Origin: Caulobacteraceae bacterium
Lineage (GTDB): Bacteria; Pseudomonadota; Alphaproteobacteria; Caulobacterales; Caulobacteraceae
DNA length: 64,000 bases
NCBI GenBank assembly: GCA_947452365.1
Contig: CANGCO010000003.1
Location: 1-64,000 of the forward strand
Direction of reading: 5' to 3'
Shown here: piece after piece, positions 1-9,657 of the stretch
How the letters are laid out: every line of letters starts with the position of its first letter
How positions within the stretch are numbered: position 1 is the stretch's first letter
Translations under genes and position numbers: made by a program
The notes under the pieces: generated by a model
Database searches by the model: none
Told to the model about the DNA's origin: nothing
Seen by the model: only the letters and a program-made list of their open reading frames with translations

Positions 1-1
1 C

Positions 2-418
2 CGGATCGGCCTTGCCGCTGAGATGATCGGCACAGCCACCCAGGCCTTTGAGATCACGCTCGATTATCTCAAGACCCGCACCCAATTTGGCCAGGGCATT
101 GGCACCTTCCAGGCCCTGCAACACCGCGCTGCCAAGCTCTATACCGATCTGGAATTGGCAAGGTCCTGCGTTCAAGCCGCCCTTGATGCCCTAGATGACA
201 AGACCAATGATGTCCGCGCCCTGGCCTCATTGGCCAAGGCCAAGGTTGGTGATGTGCTGCATCTGGCCTCCAATGAAATGGTGCAGATGCATGGCGGCAT
301 TGGCATGACCGATGCCCATGATGCGGGCCTCTATATGAAGCGCGCGCGGGTAGCGGAGGCCAGTTTTGGTGGCTCGTCCTATCACCGCGACCGCTATGCC
401 AAGCTCGGCGGGTTCTAG
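2..418 (+). CDS. Acyl-CoA dehydrogenase, C-terminal part (5' end cut by window)
   Basis: This is the C-terminal helical domain of an FAD-dependent acyl-CoA dehydrogenase, which makes the alpha,beta double bond in acyl-CoA thioesters. The frame is open from base 2, so the ATG at 23 is probably internal and the true start lies outside the window. Family features are the TRTQFGQ-like segment that contacts FAD near the start of the fragment, and QMHGGIGMT followed by YMKRARV near the end, typical of the final FAD-binding helices. It stops 4 bases before the SDR gene and likely forms one lipid-oxidation transcript with it and the hydratase. Substrate chain length cannot be read from the fragment. 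Confidence 0.9.
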   Translation, partial: RIGLAAEMIGTATQAFEITLDYLKTRTQFGQGIGTFQALQHRAAKLYTDLELARSCVQAALDALDDKTNDVRALASLAKAKVGDVLHLASNEMVQMHGGIGMTDAHDAGLYMKRARVAEASFGGSSYHRDRYAKLGGF

Positions 419-422
419 ATCC

Positions 423-1274
423 ATGCCAGTCAAGGGTGCGGTTGCGGTCATAACGGGCGGCGCTTCGGGCATAGGCCTTGGCATTGCCACGGCCCTGGCC
501 AAGCGCGGCGCCAAGGTCATTCTGGCCGATATCCAGGCCGAGCGCGCGGCCGAGGCGGCAAAGGCCCTGAGCGATCAGGGTCTGGCCGCCAAGAGCGCTG
601 GCCTTGATGTGACCGAGCCCGACAGCTGGGCCGCCTTGGTGGCTCTGGCCCCGAGCCTGTTTGGCCAGCCGGTCCAGATGCTGTTCAATAATGCCGGTGT
701 GGGTATGCGCGGCACGGTGCACCAGACCCCGCGCCATATGTGGGACTGGTCCTTCGCGGTCAATGTCACCGGGGCCTATTCGGGCGTGACCAGTTTTGCG
801 CCCGGCATGCTGGCTAGCGGCCTGGACTGCAAAATCGTCAATACCGCCTCAGAACACGCCTTGGGCCTGCCCGAAAGCGAGCGCGGCGGGATCTTGGCAC
901 CCTATACTTCCGCCAAGCATGCCCTGATGGGCTATAGCCTATGCATGCGCCGCGATTTTGCGGGCACCAATATCTCTACTGGCGTGATCTGTCCTGGGGT
1001 GGTGGTCAGCGATATTTGGGATTCCTTGCGCCATCGTCAGGCCCGGTTTGGCGGCCCGCGCGAAGTGCCTGCCCAGGTCGCCGCCGATATGATTGCCACC
1101 GCAACAGCCAAGGGCATTCCCTGGCAGACCGCGGGCGAGCGCATTGCCGACCAGGTCGAGGATGACCAGTTTTTCATCTTCACCAATGGTCCCGACGAGA
1201 CCGAGGTCGCAACCGACTACCAGACCGAGATCATGGCCGCTCTCGGGGCTTTCAATCGCCGCTATGGCCGCTAG
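423..1274 (+). CDS. SDR family NAD(P)-dependent oxidoreductase
   Basis: A 283-residue classical short-chain dehydrogenase/reductase. Visible features are the Rossmann dinucleotide motif TGGASGIGLG near residues 11-20, NNAG near 89-92, a catalytic Ser in NTASEHA near 143, and YTSAK giving Tyr161 and Lys165. The aspartate after beta-2 (LADIQ) suggests NAD(H) rather than NADP(H). I start at the ATG at 423, only 4 bases after the upstream stop, because the track's earlier start adds a tail overlapping the acyl-CoA dehydrogenase. Its place between a dehydrogenase and a crotonase suggests a hydroxyacyl or alcohol substrate, but that is inference. Confidence 0.88.
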   Translation: MPVKGAVAVITGGASGIGLGIATALAKRGAKVILADIQAERAAEAAKALSDQGLAAKSAGLDVTEPDSWAALVALAPSLFGQPVQMLFNNAGVGMRGTVHQTPRHMWDWSFAVNVTGAYSGVTSFAPGMLASGLDCKIVNTASEHALGLPESERGGILAPYTSAKHALMGYSLCMRRDFAGTNISTGVICPGVVVSDIWDSLRHRQARFGGPREVPAQVAADMIATATAKGIPWQTAGERIADQVEDDQFFIFTNGPDETEVATDYQTEIMAALGAFNRRYGR

Positions 1275-1321
1275 AGCCGTCCGCCACACTTCTTCACCCC
1301 AGATTTAACAAGAGTAATCCC

Positions 1322-2098
1322 ATGCTAAATATCGAAATTGACGGGCCCGTTGCGACCCTGACCCTTAACCGGCCAGAGGCGATGAATGCCTTGTCACGAG
1401 CCATGCGCACGGCCTTGCGCGATGCTCTGGTCAAGCTGGACGCCGATGACAGTGTGCGGGCCATTGTCCTGACCGGCGCAGGCCGCGCGTTTTGCGCAGG
1501 CCTGGATCTGAAGGAATTGGGAAGCGAAGAAGGCGCGCTGGGCAGCGCTGTTGGCACAGACCCAGCGGCCAATCCGGTGGCGGCCATGGATGCCTGTAAA
1601 AAGCCGATTATTGGCGCGATCAATGGCGCAGCCATTACTGGCGGGTTTGAAGTGGCTCTAGCCTGTGACGTCCTGATCGGCTCGACCCTGGCCCGCTTTG
1701 CCGATACCCATGCTCGGGTCGGGATCATGCCCGGCTGGGGCCTGTCGCAAAAACTTAGCCGTGCCATTGGCATTTCCCGCGCCAAGGAATTGTCGCTCAC
1801 CGGCAATTTCCTCGATGCGGCCACTGCCGCTGATTGGGGCCTGATCAATCGGGTCGTCGAGCCACAAGACCTGTTGGCGGTCTGCCAAAAACTAGCCGCC
1901 GACATGGCCAGCGTGCCCCAGCCAGCGGCGCAAAACTATAAGGCCCTGATCGATGAAGGCTTTGGCCTGTCCTTCAAGGACGCCGTGGCCCTCGAGGCCA
2001 GTGTCTCGCAAAAACTTAACCCCGGCGTCTCGGCCGCCTCGGTCGCTCAAGCCCGGCTTGAAGTCACAGCCCGCGGCCGCGACCAGACCGCTAGCTAG
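1322..2098 (+). CDS. Enoyl-CoA hydratase/isomerase (crotonase family)
   Basis: A 258-residue crotonase-fold protein. The N-terminal strand pattern and LNRPEAMNALS are typical. FCAGLDLKELG and the AINGAAITGGFEVALACD stretch form the CoA-binding and oxyanion-hole region. In hydratases the two catalytic acids lie after this region. One position is visible in THARVGIMPGWG, where the usual Glu is not obvious, so isomerase or another crotonase activity is possible. It follows the SDR after a 47-base gap and probably completes a small acyl-CoA degradation operon. A hairpin downstream separates it from the convergent RND operon. Confidence 0.85.
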   Translation: MLNIEIDGPVATLTLNRPEAMNALSRAMRTALRDALVKLDADDSVRAIVLTGAGRAFCAGLDLKELGSEEGALGSAVGTDPAANPVAAMDACKKPIIGAINGAAITGGFEVALACDVLIGSTLARFADTHARVGIMPGWGLSQKLSRAIGISRAKELSLTGNFLDAATAADWGLINRVVEPQDLLAVCQKLAADMASVPQPAAQNYKALIDEGFGLSFKDAVALEASVSQKLNPGVSAASVAQARLEVTARGRDQTAS

Positions 2099-2107
2099 CC
2101 ACAATCC

Positions 2108-2136
2108 GCCCTTCCTTGAGCATTTCAGGGAAGGGC
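2108..2136. terminator. Hairpin between convergent hydratase and RND genes
   Basis: An 8-bp perfect stem, GCCCTTCC paired with GGAAGGGC, around a 13-base loop. It lies between the stops of the convergent hydratase and RND permease genes. There is no clear T-tract directly after it on the plus strand, so it may act as a weak bidirectional terminator or only as an mRNA 3'-end structure. Confidence 0.45.
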
Positions 2137-2149
2137 GCGCTTGCGCCTA

Positions 2150-5100
2150 TCAGGCTTTTTCTTCGGGCGCTTCCTTGGGCGTAATGAAGCGGGCCAGCTT
2201 GGGCCTGAGCCAGTTTTCAAAGTCATCAATCACTTCATAGACGACCGGCACCAGAACCAGGGACAAGACGGTCGAGGTGATCAGGCCACCAATCACCGCC
2301 ACAGCCATGGGCTGACGAAACTCTGAACCCTTGCCCAAGGCCAGGGCTGTCGGCAACATGCCCGCAGCCATGGCCACAGTCGTCATGATGATCGGCCGCG
2401 CCCGCTCTCGGCAGGCCTCGATCAGGGCCTGTCTTTGGCTAACGCCCGTCCGCTCAAGCTCAATGGCATAGTCCACCAACAGGATCGAATTCTTGGCGGC
2501 CAGACCCAGCAGCATCAATATGCCGATCAAGGAAGGCAGGCTGATCGACAAATGCATGATCATCAGCCCAAGAAAGGCCCCGCCAATCGCCAGAGGCAAT
2601 GCCGATAGAATGGTGGCAGGCTTAAAGAAGCTGCGGAACAACAGGGCGAGGACGCCGTAAATCATGCTGACCCCGGCAAAGATCGCCATGCCAAGCGCAC
2701 CAAACAGCTCGGCCATGGCCTTTTGGTCACCGGCAGCGGCCGGCCTAACGCCATCGGGCAGGGCCTTCATGGTCGGCAGATTGTCAATAGCGGCCACGGC
2801 ATCGCCCAGTTGCGCCCCATGATCCAGATCGGCCTCAATCGTAATTTGGCGCTTGCGGTTAAAACGATTGATCTTGGCCGGGCCGGCCTGGAACACCACA
2901 TCGGCCACAGCGCCAAGCGGCACGGTTCCGCCGCTCATGGTTGCTACGGGCAGGGCCTTAATGGCTTCAAGATCGGTGCGTGCGGCCTGGTCTAGACGCA
3001 CCCGGATCGGCACCCGGCGACCAGCATCATTAAATTTAGACACATTGGCATCAATATCGCCCACAGTCGCAACACGGGCGGCGGCGGCAATGGCCTGGGC
3101 TGTGGTGCCCAGCCTTGCAGCCTCGTCCTTGCGCGGCAGGATGACGATTTCAGGACCGCTGGGCGGTGAGGATGGTCTTGGATCTGAAACCTGTTCCAGC
3201 TCATGCATTTCCCGCTCGACCTGCAAGGCCGTGCGTTCCAGCGCAGGTCCATCTTCGCTGGTGAGAATGGTCTGGACATCCGCGCTGCCAAACCCGCCTA
3301 AGAAATTCACCCGGGCATCGGGTATGGTGCGAAGATCAGCGCGCATTTCCTGCTTGATCTGGGTCACGGTCAAGGCGCGGTGATCTTTCAACACCACCGT
3401 AATCGTGCCGTCTCGAACATCCGCCGCGCCGCCGCCACCGCCTGGACCCGTGGTCATTATGGTTGAACCAACCTGGGCAAAGACCATTTCGGTTTCCGGC
3501 CGCGCCATGAATAGGCGTGTAACCTCGCCGACTGTGCGGTCCATATCGGCGCGGGTTGCCCCCGGCGAGCCCTGAACCTTGACATAAAAGAAATTGTCAT
3601 TCGAGGCCGGCTGAAAGCCCTTGGGCAAGAAGCCGGTTAGCATAATCGATAGGACAAAAACCGCGCCGCCGACCGCCACCGAAATAATCCGGTGATCCAG
3701 CGCCCAGTCCAACGCCTTGCGATAGGGCCCTTCAAATGGCTTGCGCGGCTTGGCATGGTGAACGGGTTTGAGCAGATAGGCCGCCATCAAGGGCGTAACG
3801 AACCTGGCCACCGCCAGTGAGAACAAGACCGCGACCGAGACGGTGAGACCAAATTCTTTGAAAAACTGCCCCGCAACGCCGGGCATGAAGGAGACAGGCG
3901 TAAACACCACCACAATCGTCGCCGTGGTCGCGACAACGGCTAGGCCAATCGAATCCGCACCCTCCATCGAGGCGCGATAGGGCCTGGCGCCGGCCTGGAT
4001 CCGTTTTTCAATATTTTCGATTTCGACAATAGCATCATCAACCAGAATGCCGATCACCAAGGTCAGGGCCAAAAGCGTGACCACATTCAGGCTGAAGCCC
4101 ATGATCGCCATAAAGGCAAAGGTCGGGACCAGGGATAGCGGCATGGCTATGGCGGTGATCGCGGTTGACCGCCACTCGCGCAAGAAGGCAAACACCACAA
4201 GGGCCGCCAGCCCCATGCCCTCAAGCATGGACAGCAAGGTGGCATGATAGCTGGCCCGGGTCTCATCGACGGTCGAGAAAATCTTATAGATCTTGATGTC
4301 GCGGCCAGCCTTGGCCTGGGTGGCTTCAAGTCGGGCAATCGCTGCCTTGATCCGGTCCTCAACCTGAACATCGCTGGCCTCCTTGGTCTTCATGACCTGG
4401 AAGCCGACGGCGGGTCGGCCATTTAGACGGGCAAATCCGCGCTCTTCAGCAGCGCCATCGCCAATCTGGGCAATATCGGCCAGACGCACATAGCGGCCCT
4501 GGGCTGGGATCATCAGATTGCGGATCTGGTCAACAGAGGTCGCAGCGCCCAAGACCCGCAAGGTCTGTTCACGCCCGCCGATCTGGGCCCGGCCACCGGC
4601 CACATCGGCATTGAACACGCCCAAGGCCTCGTTCACCGCATTGGCGGTTAGGCCATAGGCGCGAAGGCGTTGGGGATCGAGAATGATATTGATTTCGCGA
4701 TTAACGCCGCCGACGCGCGAGATTTGCGACACGCCCTTTTCGCCCTGAAGGGTCCGCGCGACCGTATCATCAATAAACCAGCTCAGCTCTGACTGGGTCA
4801 TGCCCGGGGCAGAAACGGCATAGGACAGGATAGGCGCATTATCCATTTCCAGCCGCTGCACAATCGGTGACTCGATTTCGCGCGGCAGGGATTGGCGAGT
4901 TTGATCGACCTTGGAGCGGACATCATCCGTGATCTTTTGCAGATCTTGGCCCAGCTCAAACTCGATCACTGTGGTCGAGACGCCCTGGACCACCGAAGAG
5001 CGGATATTCTTCACATTGGACAGGCCAGCCACCGCATCCTCAATCGGACGCGTAATCTGGTTTTCAATTTCCGACGGGGCAGCCCCGCTCTGAACCACAG

Positions 5101-5251
5101 TCACCGCGACCGCGGGGAAGCTGACATTCGGATATTGTTTGATCGGCAATAGGCCATAAGCGAAGGTGCCGGCTATGGTCAGGGCCGCAAAAATGACCGC
5201 GACCGGAATCGGATTCTTGATCGCCCAGGCCGATATGCGAAGCTGTGCCAT
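2150..5251 (-). CDS. RND efflux pump inner-membrane permease (AcrB/MexB-like)
   Basis: A 1033-residue resistance-nodulation-division transporter, the usual family length. It would use the proton gradient to export hydrophobic compounds from the periplasm or inner membrane. TM1 lies at about residues 10-30 and is followed by a large periplasmic loop. TM4 carries the proton-relay pair in GILVDDAIVEIEN. TM10 carries AAKNSILLVDYA with the conserved Lys. The N-terminal IKNPIPVAVIFAALTIAG segment is typical. Its start overlaps the adaptor stop by one base (TAATG), which fits translational coupling in an OMF-adaptor-permease operon. There is no local TetR-type repressor. Substrates are unknown. Confidence 0.95.
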   Translation of the reverse strand: MAQLRISAWAIKNPIPVAVIFAALTIAGTFAYGLLPIKQYPNVSFPAVAVTVVQSGAAPSEIENQITRPIEDAVAGLSNVKNIRSSVVQGVSTTVIEFELGQDLQKITDDVRSKVDQTRQSLPREIESPIVQRLEMDNAPILSYAVSAPGMTQSELSWFIDDTVARTLQGEKGVSQISRVGGVNREINIILDPQRLRAYGLTANAVNEALGVFNADVAGGRAQIGGREQTLRVLGAATSVDQIRNLMIPAQGRYVRLADIAQIGDGAAEERGFARLNGRPAVGFQVMKTKEASDVQVEDRIKAAIARLEATQAKAGRDIKIYKIFSTVDETRASYHATLLSMLEGMGLAALVVFAFLREWRSTAITAIAMPLSLVPTFAFMAIMGFSLNVVTLLALTLVIGILVDDAIVEIENIEKRIQAGARPYRASMEGADSIGLAVVATTATIVVVFTPVSFMPGVAGQFFKEFGLTVSVAVLFSLAVARFVTPLMAAYLLKPVHHAKPRKPFEGPYRKALDWALDHRIISVAVGGAVFVLSIMLTGFLPKGFQPASNDNFFYVKVQGSPGATRADMDRTVGEVTRLFMARPETEMVFAQVGSTIMTTGPGGGGGAADVRDGTITVVLKDHRALTVTQIKQEMRADLRTIPDARVNFLGGFGSADVQTILTSEDGPALERTALQVEREMHELEQVSDPRPSSPPSGPEIVILPRKDEAARLGTTAQAIAAAARVATVGDIDANVSKFNDAGRRVPIRVRLDQAARTDLEAIKALPVATMSGGTVPLGAVADVVFQAGPAKINRFNRKRQITIEADLDHGAQLGDAVAAIDNLPTMKALPDGVRPAAAGDQKAMAELFGALGMAIFAGVSMIYGVLALLFRSFFKPATILSALPLAIGGAFLGLMIMHLSISLPSLIGILMLLGLAAKNSILLVDYAIELERTGVSQRQALIEACRERARPIIMTTVAMAAGMLPTALALGKGSEFRQPMAVAVIGGLITSTVLSLVLVPVVYEVIDDFENWLRPKLARFITPKEAPEEKA

Positions 5252-6372
5252 TATTTTGCGCTCGTGGTCGCTGCGGCCTGATAGGGCTTGATCGTGTCGC
5301 CATTAATCACAAACGAGGCGGCGCCCAAAACCACCGTCTCACCAATGTCTGGCCCTTGAACAAGCTCGACATAACCCTCGCTGCGCTGGCCCGTCTTGAT
5401 CTGAACCTGAGTGACCTTGCCATTGGCTGCGACCGTCATCAGCGAGGCGCCATCAGCGTCAAACCGAACCGACGCCTCGGGCACCACGCGAACGGGGCGG
5501 GCTGAGCCGCTAAACACAGCCTTGGCATAGCCGCCCGGGCGCAGATCGGAATCGATCGGTAACTGAATCCGCACTCGACCCAGTCGAGACTGGACATCGA
5601 TCTTTGGACTGATCAAACGCACGCGGCCCGACAAGGTCTTGCCCGAGGACAAGGTCACTTCGGCCTTGTCGCCGACCGATAGCTTGGCCAGATCAGTCTC
5701 AGGCATCTCAGCATCCAGCTCGACCAAGGCGCCGCGGGCTATACGAAAATAGCTGCCACCGCCCGAGACATCGCCCGGCCGCACTGTGCGTTCAAGCACC
5801 CGGCCAGCCACTGGTGCCCGCACAGTCAGTCGCGCCTGGCGCGTCAATAATTCGTTCAATTGGGCCTTTTGCGCGGCCAGAACGGCCTTGGCATTATCGG
5901 CTTGAAAACGCCTTTGCTGGATCTGCTCATCGGACAAGACGCCGCGGCCGTCTAGGCCATCCACGCGATGGGCCTCGGTCTGGGCGATCTGAGCGGCAAG
6001 GACCCTCTGCTCCAGCAGGGCCCTTTGCTGATCGATCTGGGCACGCAATAGGGTGTCATCCAGTTGCAACAGGGCCTGGCCTTGCTGCACCATGGCCCCC
6101 TCCTCGACCAGCACCTTGGCCACGCGATAGCCAACCAGCTCGGACCCGGCCACAGCCTCTTCACGCGAGACCAAAAGCCCGCTGGCGGCAATGCCACCGG
6201 TCATGTTGCGGCTCTCGACCTTGGCCACGCGCACCGAGCGCGCCTCTGCTGTGATTGCGCTGGCGGCGTTCGGCGCCTTGGACTTGCCACAACCCGCCAA
6301 GGGCACTGTGATCACGAGGGCCAAGGCGCAACTGGCCATAAGAGAGGAACGGATCATGGGAATACGGCTCAT
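5251..6372 (-). CDS. RND efflux periplasmic adaptor (membrane fusion protein)
   Basis: A 373-residue HlyD/AcrA-type adaptor that bridges the inner-membrane pump and the outer-membrane channel. The N terminus is a lipoprotein signal with lipobox LAGC around residues 25-28, so it is likely lipid-anchored. It has a lipoyl-like half (GAMVQQGQALLQLDD), a coiled-coil alpha hairpin near residues 105-165, the second lipoyl half (RAPVAGRVLERTVRPGD), then beta-barrel and membrane-proximal domains. It overlaps the upstream outer-membrane factor by 4 bases (ATGA) and the permease by one base, so the three are co-translated. Confidence 0.95.
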   Translation of the reverse strand: MSRIPMIRSSLMASCALALVITVPLAGCGKSKAPNAASAITAEARSVRVAKVESRNMTGGIAASGLLVSREEAVAGSELVGYRVAKVLVEEGAMVQQGQALLQLDDTLLRAQIDQQRALLEQRVLAAQIAQTEAHRVDGLDGRGVLSDEQIQQRRFQADNAKAVLAAQKAQLNELLTRQARLTVRAPVAGRVLERTVRPGDVSGGGSYFRIARGALVELDAEMPETDLAKLSVGDKAEVTLSSGKTLSGRVRLISPKIDVQSRLGRVRIQLPIDSDLRPGGYAKAVFSGSARPVRVVPEASVRFDADGASLMTVAANGKVTQVQIKTGQRSEGYVELVQGPDIGETVVLGAASFVINGDTIKPYQAAATTSAK

Positions 6373-7799
6373 TTCGAAGTTCGTTTTGTCAAATCAGCGG
6401 ACCAGCCGCCGCCAAGGGCCTTAAAGGCCTGAACAGACCTTTGCAGGGCCGTAATCTTTGCGCCGGTCATGGCCGAACGGGCCGCGCGCCAATTGCGTTC
6501 GGCCTCCAGGGCCGCGCTCATCGGAATAAGACCGGCCTTATAGCTGAGCACGGCGGCGTCACTGGCCCGGTGTGCCCTGGCCTCGCCATCGGTCAATAGG
6601 CCAAGCCGGGTCTGGTCAGCCGCGAGCCGCACCAGGGTATTGTCGGTCTCGGCAAAGGCGCCCTGAACGGTTTTTTCATAGGCAATCACGGCCTGGGTCG
6701 CGCGGGCTTTTTGCACGCCCAATTGCGCAATCAGCCTGGGCTGGTCGAGGATGGGAACCGACACCCCGCCGCCCATCGACCAGAAGGACACGGTTGAGCC
6801 ATAGACCTTGTTCTGGCTGTCGGACCATCCGGCCCCGGGCAGAAGTGTAAAGGTCGGGAAGAAGGCCAGCTTGCTCAAGGTCAGGCGGCCCATGGCATCG
6901 ACCAAACGCGCCTGGGATTCACGCACATCGGGCCTGCGCTGCAATAGATCGCTCGGCAGGCTGGCAGGTACTTGCGGCACAGACCCCAAGGCTTCGCTCA
7001 AGCTTAGGGATGCGATCGGGTCGGGCCCACGCCCCAGCAGGGTCAAGAGACTGCGCTTAGCGGCTTGATACTCGGCGGTCAGACGCGCCAATTCGGCCTG
7101 GGACTGGGCCAGATCGGCGGCTGTGCGGTCGAGATCATAATCCGAGCCAAAGCCGCGGCTATTGCGCATCTTGGCCATGTCATACAAGTCGGTTTGGATA
7201 CGTACGGTCTCGGCGGCATCACTATGTTGAATGCCCAGGCCGCGAACCTGAAACACGCCTTCGGCGACATTGGCGGCAAGGGCCGCACGCGCCGCCTCGG
7301 CATTAAAGCGCGCTGCGGCCAGATCGGCCTTGGCCACCTTGCGCGTGAAATAGCGCCGGCCGAACAGGTCGATTTCCCAACTGACCTGAAAATCACCCGC
7401 CGCCGTCTTGCTTTCGCCCGATTGGGAAAGCAGCGGCGAGCCACCGCTGATCTGGTCGGTTTCGGTGCGGTTCAGATTGCCGCGCACTGCGCCTTGCGGA
7501 TTAAAAGCCAATAGGGCGCCAGACCGGATCGCCCTGGCCTCGGCCAGCCGCGCTGCTGCCAGCCGCGCATCGGGCGCATTGGCCAGCGCCTGCTCGACCA
7601 GATTGGTCAGGTCCTGATCTTGGTAAACCTGCCACCATTGGTCCAAAACTTCTGGGGCGGCAGCCGATCGTTGCAGATTTCCGGACTCATAGGCCTCAGG
7701 CAGGGTGACATGCGCGGGCTTGGGCACAGCCGCACAAGCCGCCAGCACCGGAACCGTCAGGCAAAGGATCAATCCAAAACGCGTCATAAGTCTTCCCAA
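6369..7799 (-). CDS. Outer-membrane efflux lipoprotein (TolC/NodT family)
   Basis: A 476-residue outer-membrane factor. A signal peptide ends in the lipobox LAAC around residues 18-21, as in OprM and NodT. Two tandem OEP repeats follow, with the typical FQVSWEIDLFGRR segment in the first and FFPTFTLLPGAG plus VSVPILDQPR in the second. The start at 7799 is used, and an ATG four codons later is also possible. It is first in the RND operon and is transcribed away from the M28 peptidase. The shared intergenic region contains a palindrome that may be the operator. Confidence 0.95.
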   Translation of the reverse strand: MGRLMTRFGLILCLTVPVLAACAAVPKPAHVTLPEAYESGNLQRSAAAPEVLDQWWQVYQDQDLTNLVEQALANAPDARLAAARLAEARAIRSGALLAFNPQGAVRGNLNRTETDQISGGSPLLSQSGESKTAAGDFQVSWEIDLFGRRYFTRKVAKADLAAARFNAEAARAALAANVAEGVFQVRGLGIQHSDAAETVRIQTDLYDMAKMRNSRGFGSDYDLDRTAADLAQSQAELARLTAEYQAAKRSLLTLLGRGPDPIASLSLSEALGSVPQVPASLPSDLLQRRPDVRESQARLVDAMGRLTLSKLAFFPTFTLLPGAGWSDSQNKVYGSTVSFWSMGGGVSVPILDQPRLIAQLGVQKARATQAVIAYEKTVQGAFAETDNTLVRLAADQTRLGLLTDGEARAHRASDAAVLSYKAGLIPMSAALEAERNWRAARSAMTGAKITALQRSVQAFKALGGGWSADLTKRTSK

Positions 7800-7861
7800 A
7801 CCTGAACACTCGCTGGCTTAGTCTCTATCGGTTGAAAGATATAGGTCGCTGACGCTCCGCG

Positions 7862-7877
7862 ACAAAATGAATTTTGT
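7862..7877. promoter_or_regulatory. Palindrome in the RND/M28 intergenic region, possible operator
   Basis: ACAAAAT-GA-ATTTTGT is a perfect 7+2+7 inverted repeat. It lies 63 bases upstream of the efflux operon start and 96 bases upstream of the M28 peptidase start. Its size and symmetry fit a dimeric repressor such as a TetR or MarR protein, families that often control RND pumps. No such regulator is encoded nearby, so the binding partner is inferred to be elsewhere or absent. Confidence 0.4.
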
Positions 7878-7972
7878 GCAATGCAGCAAATTTACACCTT
7901 CCCTTGCGGAACACTTTGCGATCTTTTCAGGCTCATCTATCCTCACTCAGAATTGATTTTTGGGAGTGGACT

Positions 7973-9616
7973 ATGCGCAGGTTTCAGCTTGGACTTTTGA
8001 TTTCCGTCGCCTGGATCAGTACTGCGTTTGCAACCGAACCGGCCGTGCCGATCGAGGCGGCCAAGCTGTCGGATCATATTCGCATCCTAAGCTCGGATGC
8101 TTTCGAAGGCCGCGGCCCCGCGACCGAGGGTGAGAAAAAGTCCGTTGCCTATATTAGCGCGCAAATGAAGGCGATTGGCCTGGTGCCGGGGGCCAAGGAC
8201 GGCGGCTGGACCCAGCCGGTAAAGCTTAACCGCTTTGCCATTACCCGCCCAGTCAAGGCAGCGATCAATCTGACCGGCTGGAACCGGCCCCTTCTGGACG
8301 GCGATGATGTCGTGATCGGCTCGCGCCGGGTTGGAACCGAGGTCAAGATTGACCAGGCCCCTTTAGTGTTTGTCGGCTATGGCGTTCACGCGCCTGAGCG
8401 CGGCTGGGATGATTTCAAGGGCATGGATCTGCACGGCAAGATCATGGTGGTCTTGGTCAATGACCCTGATTTTGAGACCGCTCAGCCCGGCGCATTTGAG
8501 GGTAAGGCTATGACCTATTATGGCCGCTGGACCTATAAGTTCGAAGAAGCCGCCCGTCAGGGCGCTTTAGGCGTGCTGGTGGTGCACGAAACCGCCGGCG
8601 CTGGGTATGGCTGGACGACGGTGCGCAATTCCTGGTCCTCGGACCAGTTCGACATTCTGCACAGCGACACCAATGCCACCGCGCCGATGGAGGGCTGGAT
8701 TCAACGCTCGGTCGCTGTGGACCTGTTTCGGCTGGCCGGGCTTGATTTTGAACAGTTAAAAGCAAAAGCCCAGACCAAGGATTTCAAGCCGGTCGCCCTG
8801 GGCGGCGCAACCTTGTCGGCCAGTTTTGCGATGAAGGCCGAGACCATCACCTCTTCCAATGTCATCGGCCGCTTGCCGGGAAAGTCCCACCCAGACCAGA
8901 CCATCCTCTATACCGCCCATTGGGACCATCTGGGCAGGGGCCGTCCGGATGCCAAGGGCGACGATATCTATAATGGCGCATTGGACAATGCGTCTGGCGT
9001 GGCGGGCCTATTGGAACTGGCGCGCGTCTTCAAGGCCGGAAGCCCTACCCAGCGCTCGGTCGTCTTTATGGCCGTCACAGCTGAGGAAAAGGGCCTGCTC
9101 GGCTCTGACTATTACGGCGCCAATCCGGTCTATCCCCTGTCCAAGACCGTGGTGAATTTGAATATGGACGGCCTGCCCATGAACGGGCCTTCGCACGATG
9201 TGGTGGTGGTCGGCGCAGGCAAGGGCACGATTGAGGATGATCTGGCCAAGGCGGCGGCCGATCAGGGCCGGGTGATCGCGCTCGATCCGGTGCCAGAAGC
9301 TGGCCACTATTATCGCTCCGACCATTTCTCCTTGGCCAAGCGCGGCGTACCCGCCCTGCATGCCGGCGCAGGCGAAGACCTGATCAAGGGCGGACCTGAA
9401 GCCGGTGAGGCGGCGCGCAAGGACTATATTGTCAATCGCTATCACCAGCCTGCCGATGAATGGAAACCCGATTGGGACTATTCGGGCGCCATCCAGGACT
9501 TAAGCCTGCTTTACACCCTTGGCCATGATTTGGCCGACAGCACACGCTGGCCCGAATGGAAGCCGGGGGCGGAGTTCAAGGCCATTCGCGATGCCAGCGC
9601 CAAGGATCGACGCTAG
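7973..9616 (+). CDS. Secreted M28 family zinc peptidase
   Basis: A 547-residue M28 aminopeptidase-like protein. I start at the ATG at 7973, which follows a GGGAGTGGA ribosome site and gives a clean signal peptide (RRFQLGLLISVAWISTAFA). The track start adds an unlikely tail. A PA-type insert lies around residues 120-280. Zinc ligands are visible in TAHWDHLG, NGALDNASG, EEKGLLGS (catalytic Glu and ligand), LNMDGLP and the late YRSDHFSLAKRG. It is predicted to be periplasmic or secreted and to trim N-terminal residues from peptides. It stands alone and diverges from the efflux operon. Confidence 0.92.
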   Translation: MRRFQLGLLISVAWISTAFATEPAVPIEAAKLSDHIRILSSDAFEGRGPATEGEKKSVAYISAQMKAIGLVPGAKDGGWTQPVKLNRFAITRPVKAAINLTGWNRPLLDGDDVVIGSRRVGTEVKIDQAPLVFVGYGVHAPERGWDDFKGMDLHGKIMVVLVNDPDFETAQPGAFEGKAMTYYGRWTYKFEEAARQGALGVLVVHETAGAGYGWTTVRNSWSSDQFDILHSDTNATAPMEGWIQRSVAVDLFRLAGLDFEQLKAKAQTKDFKPVALGGATLSASFAMKAETITSSNVIGRLPGKSHPDQTILYTAHWDHLGRGRPDAKGDDIYNGALDNASGVAGLLELARVFKAGSPTQRSVVFMAVTAEEKGLLGSDYYGANPVYPLSKTVVNLNMDGLPMNGPSHDVVVVGAGKGTIEDDLAKAAADQGRVIALDPVPEAGHYYRSDHFSLAKRGVPALHAGAGEDLIKGGPEAGEAARKDYIVNRYHQPADEWKPDWDYSGAIQDLSLLYTLGHDLADSTRWPEWKPGAEFKAIRDASAKDRR

Positions 9617-9657
9617 ACCTAGCCTTGGGCGCGATCATAAGGTTTGACGGCCAAGCT

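Noticed and set aside
69-737. Long antisense ORFs such as 69-737, 939-1289, 1294-1905 and 25948-26799
   Set aside because: They lie antisense to clear genes, are rich in His, Gly and Arg as expected for shadows of GC-rich codons, and show no family motif.
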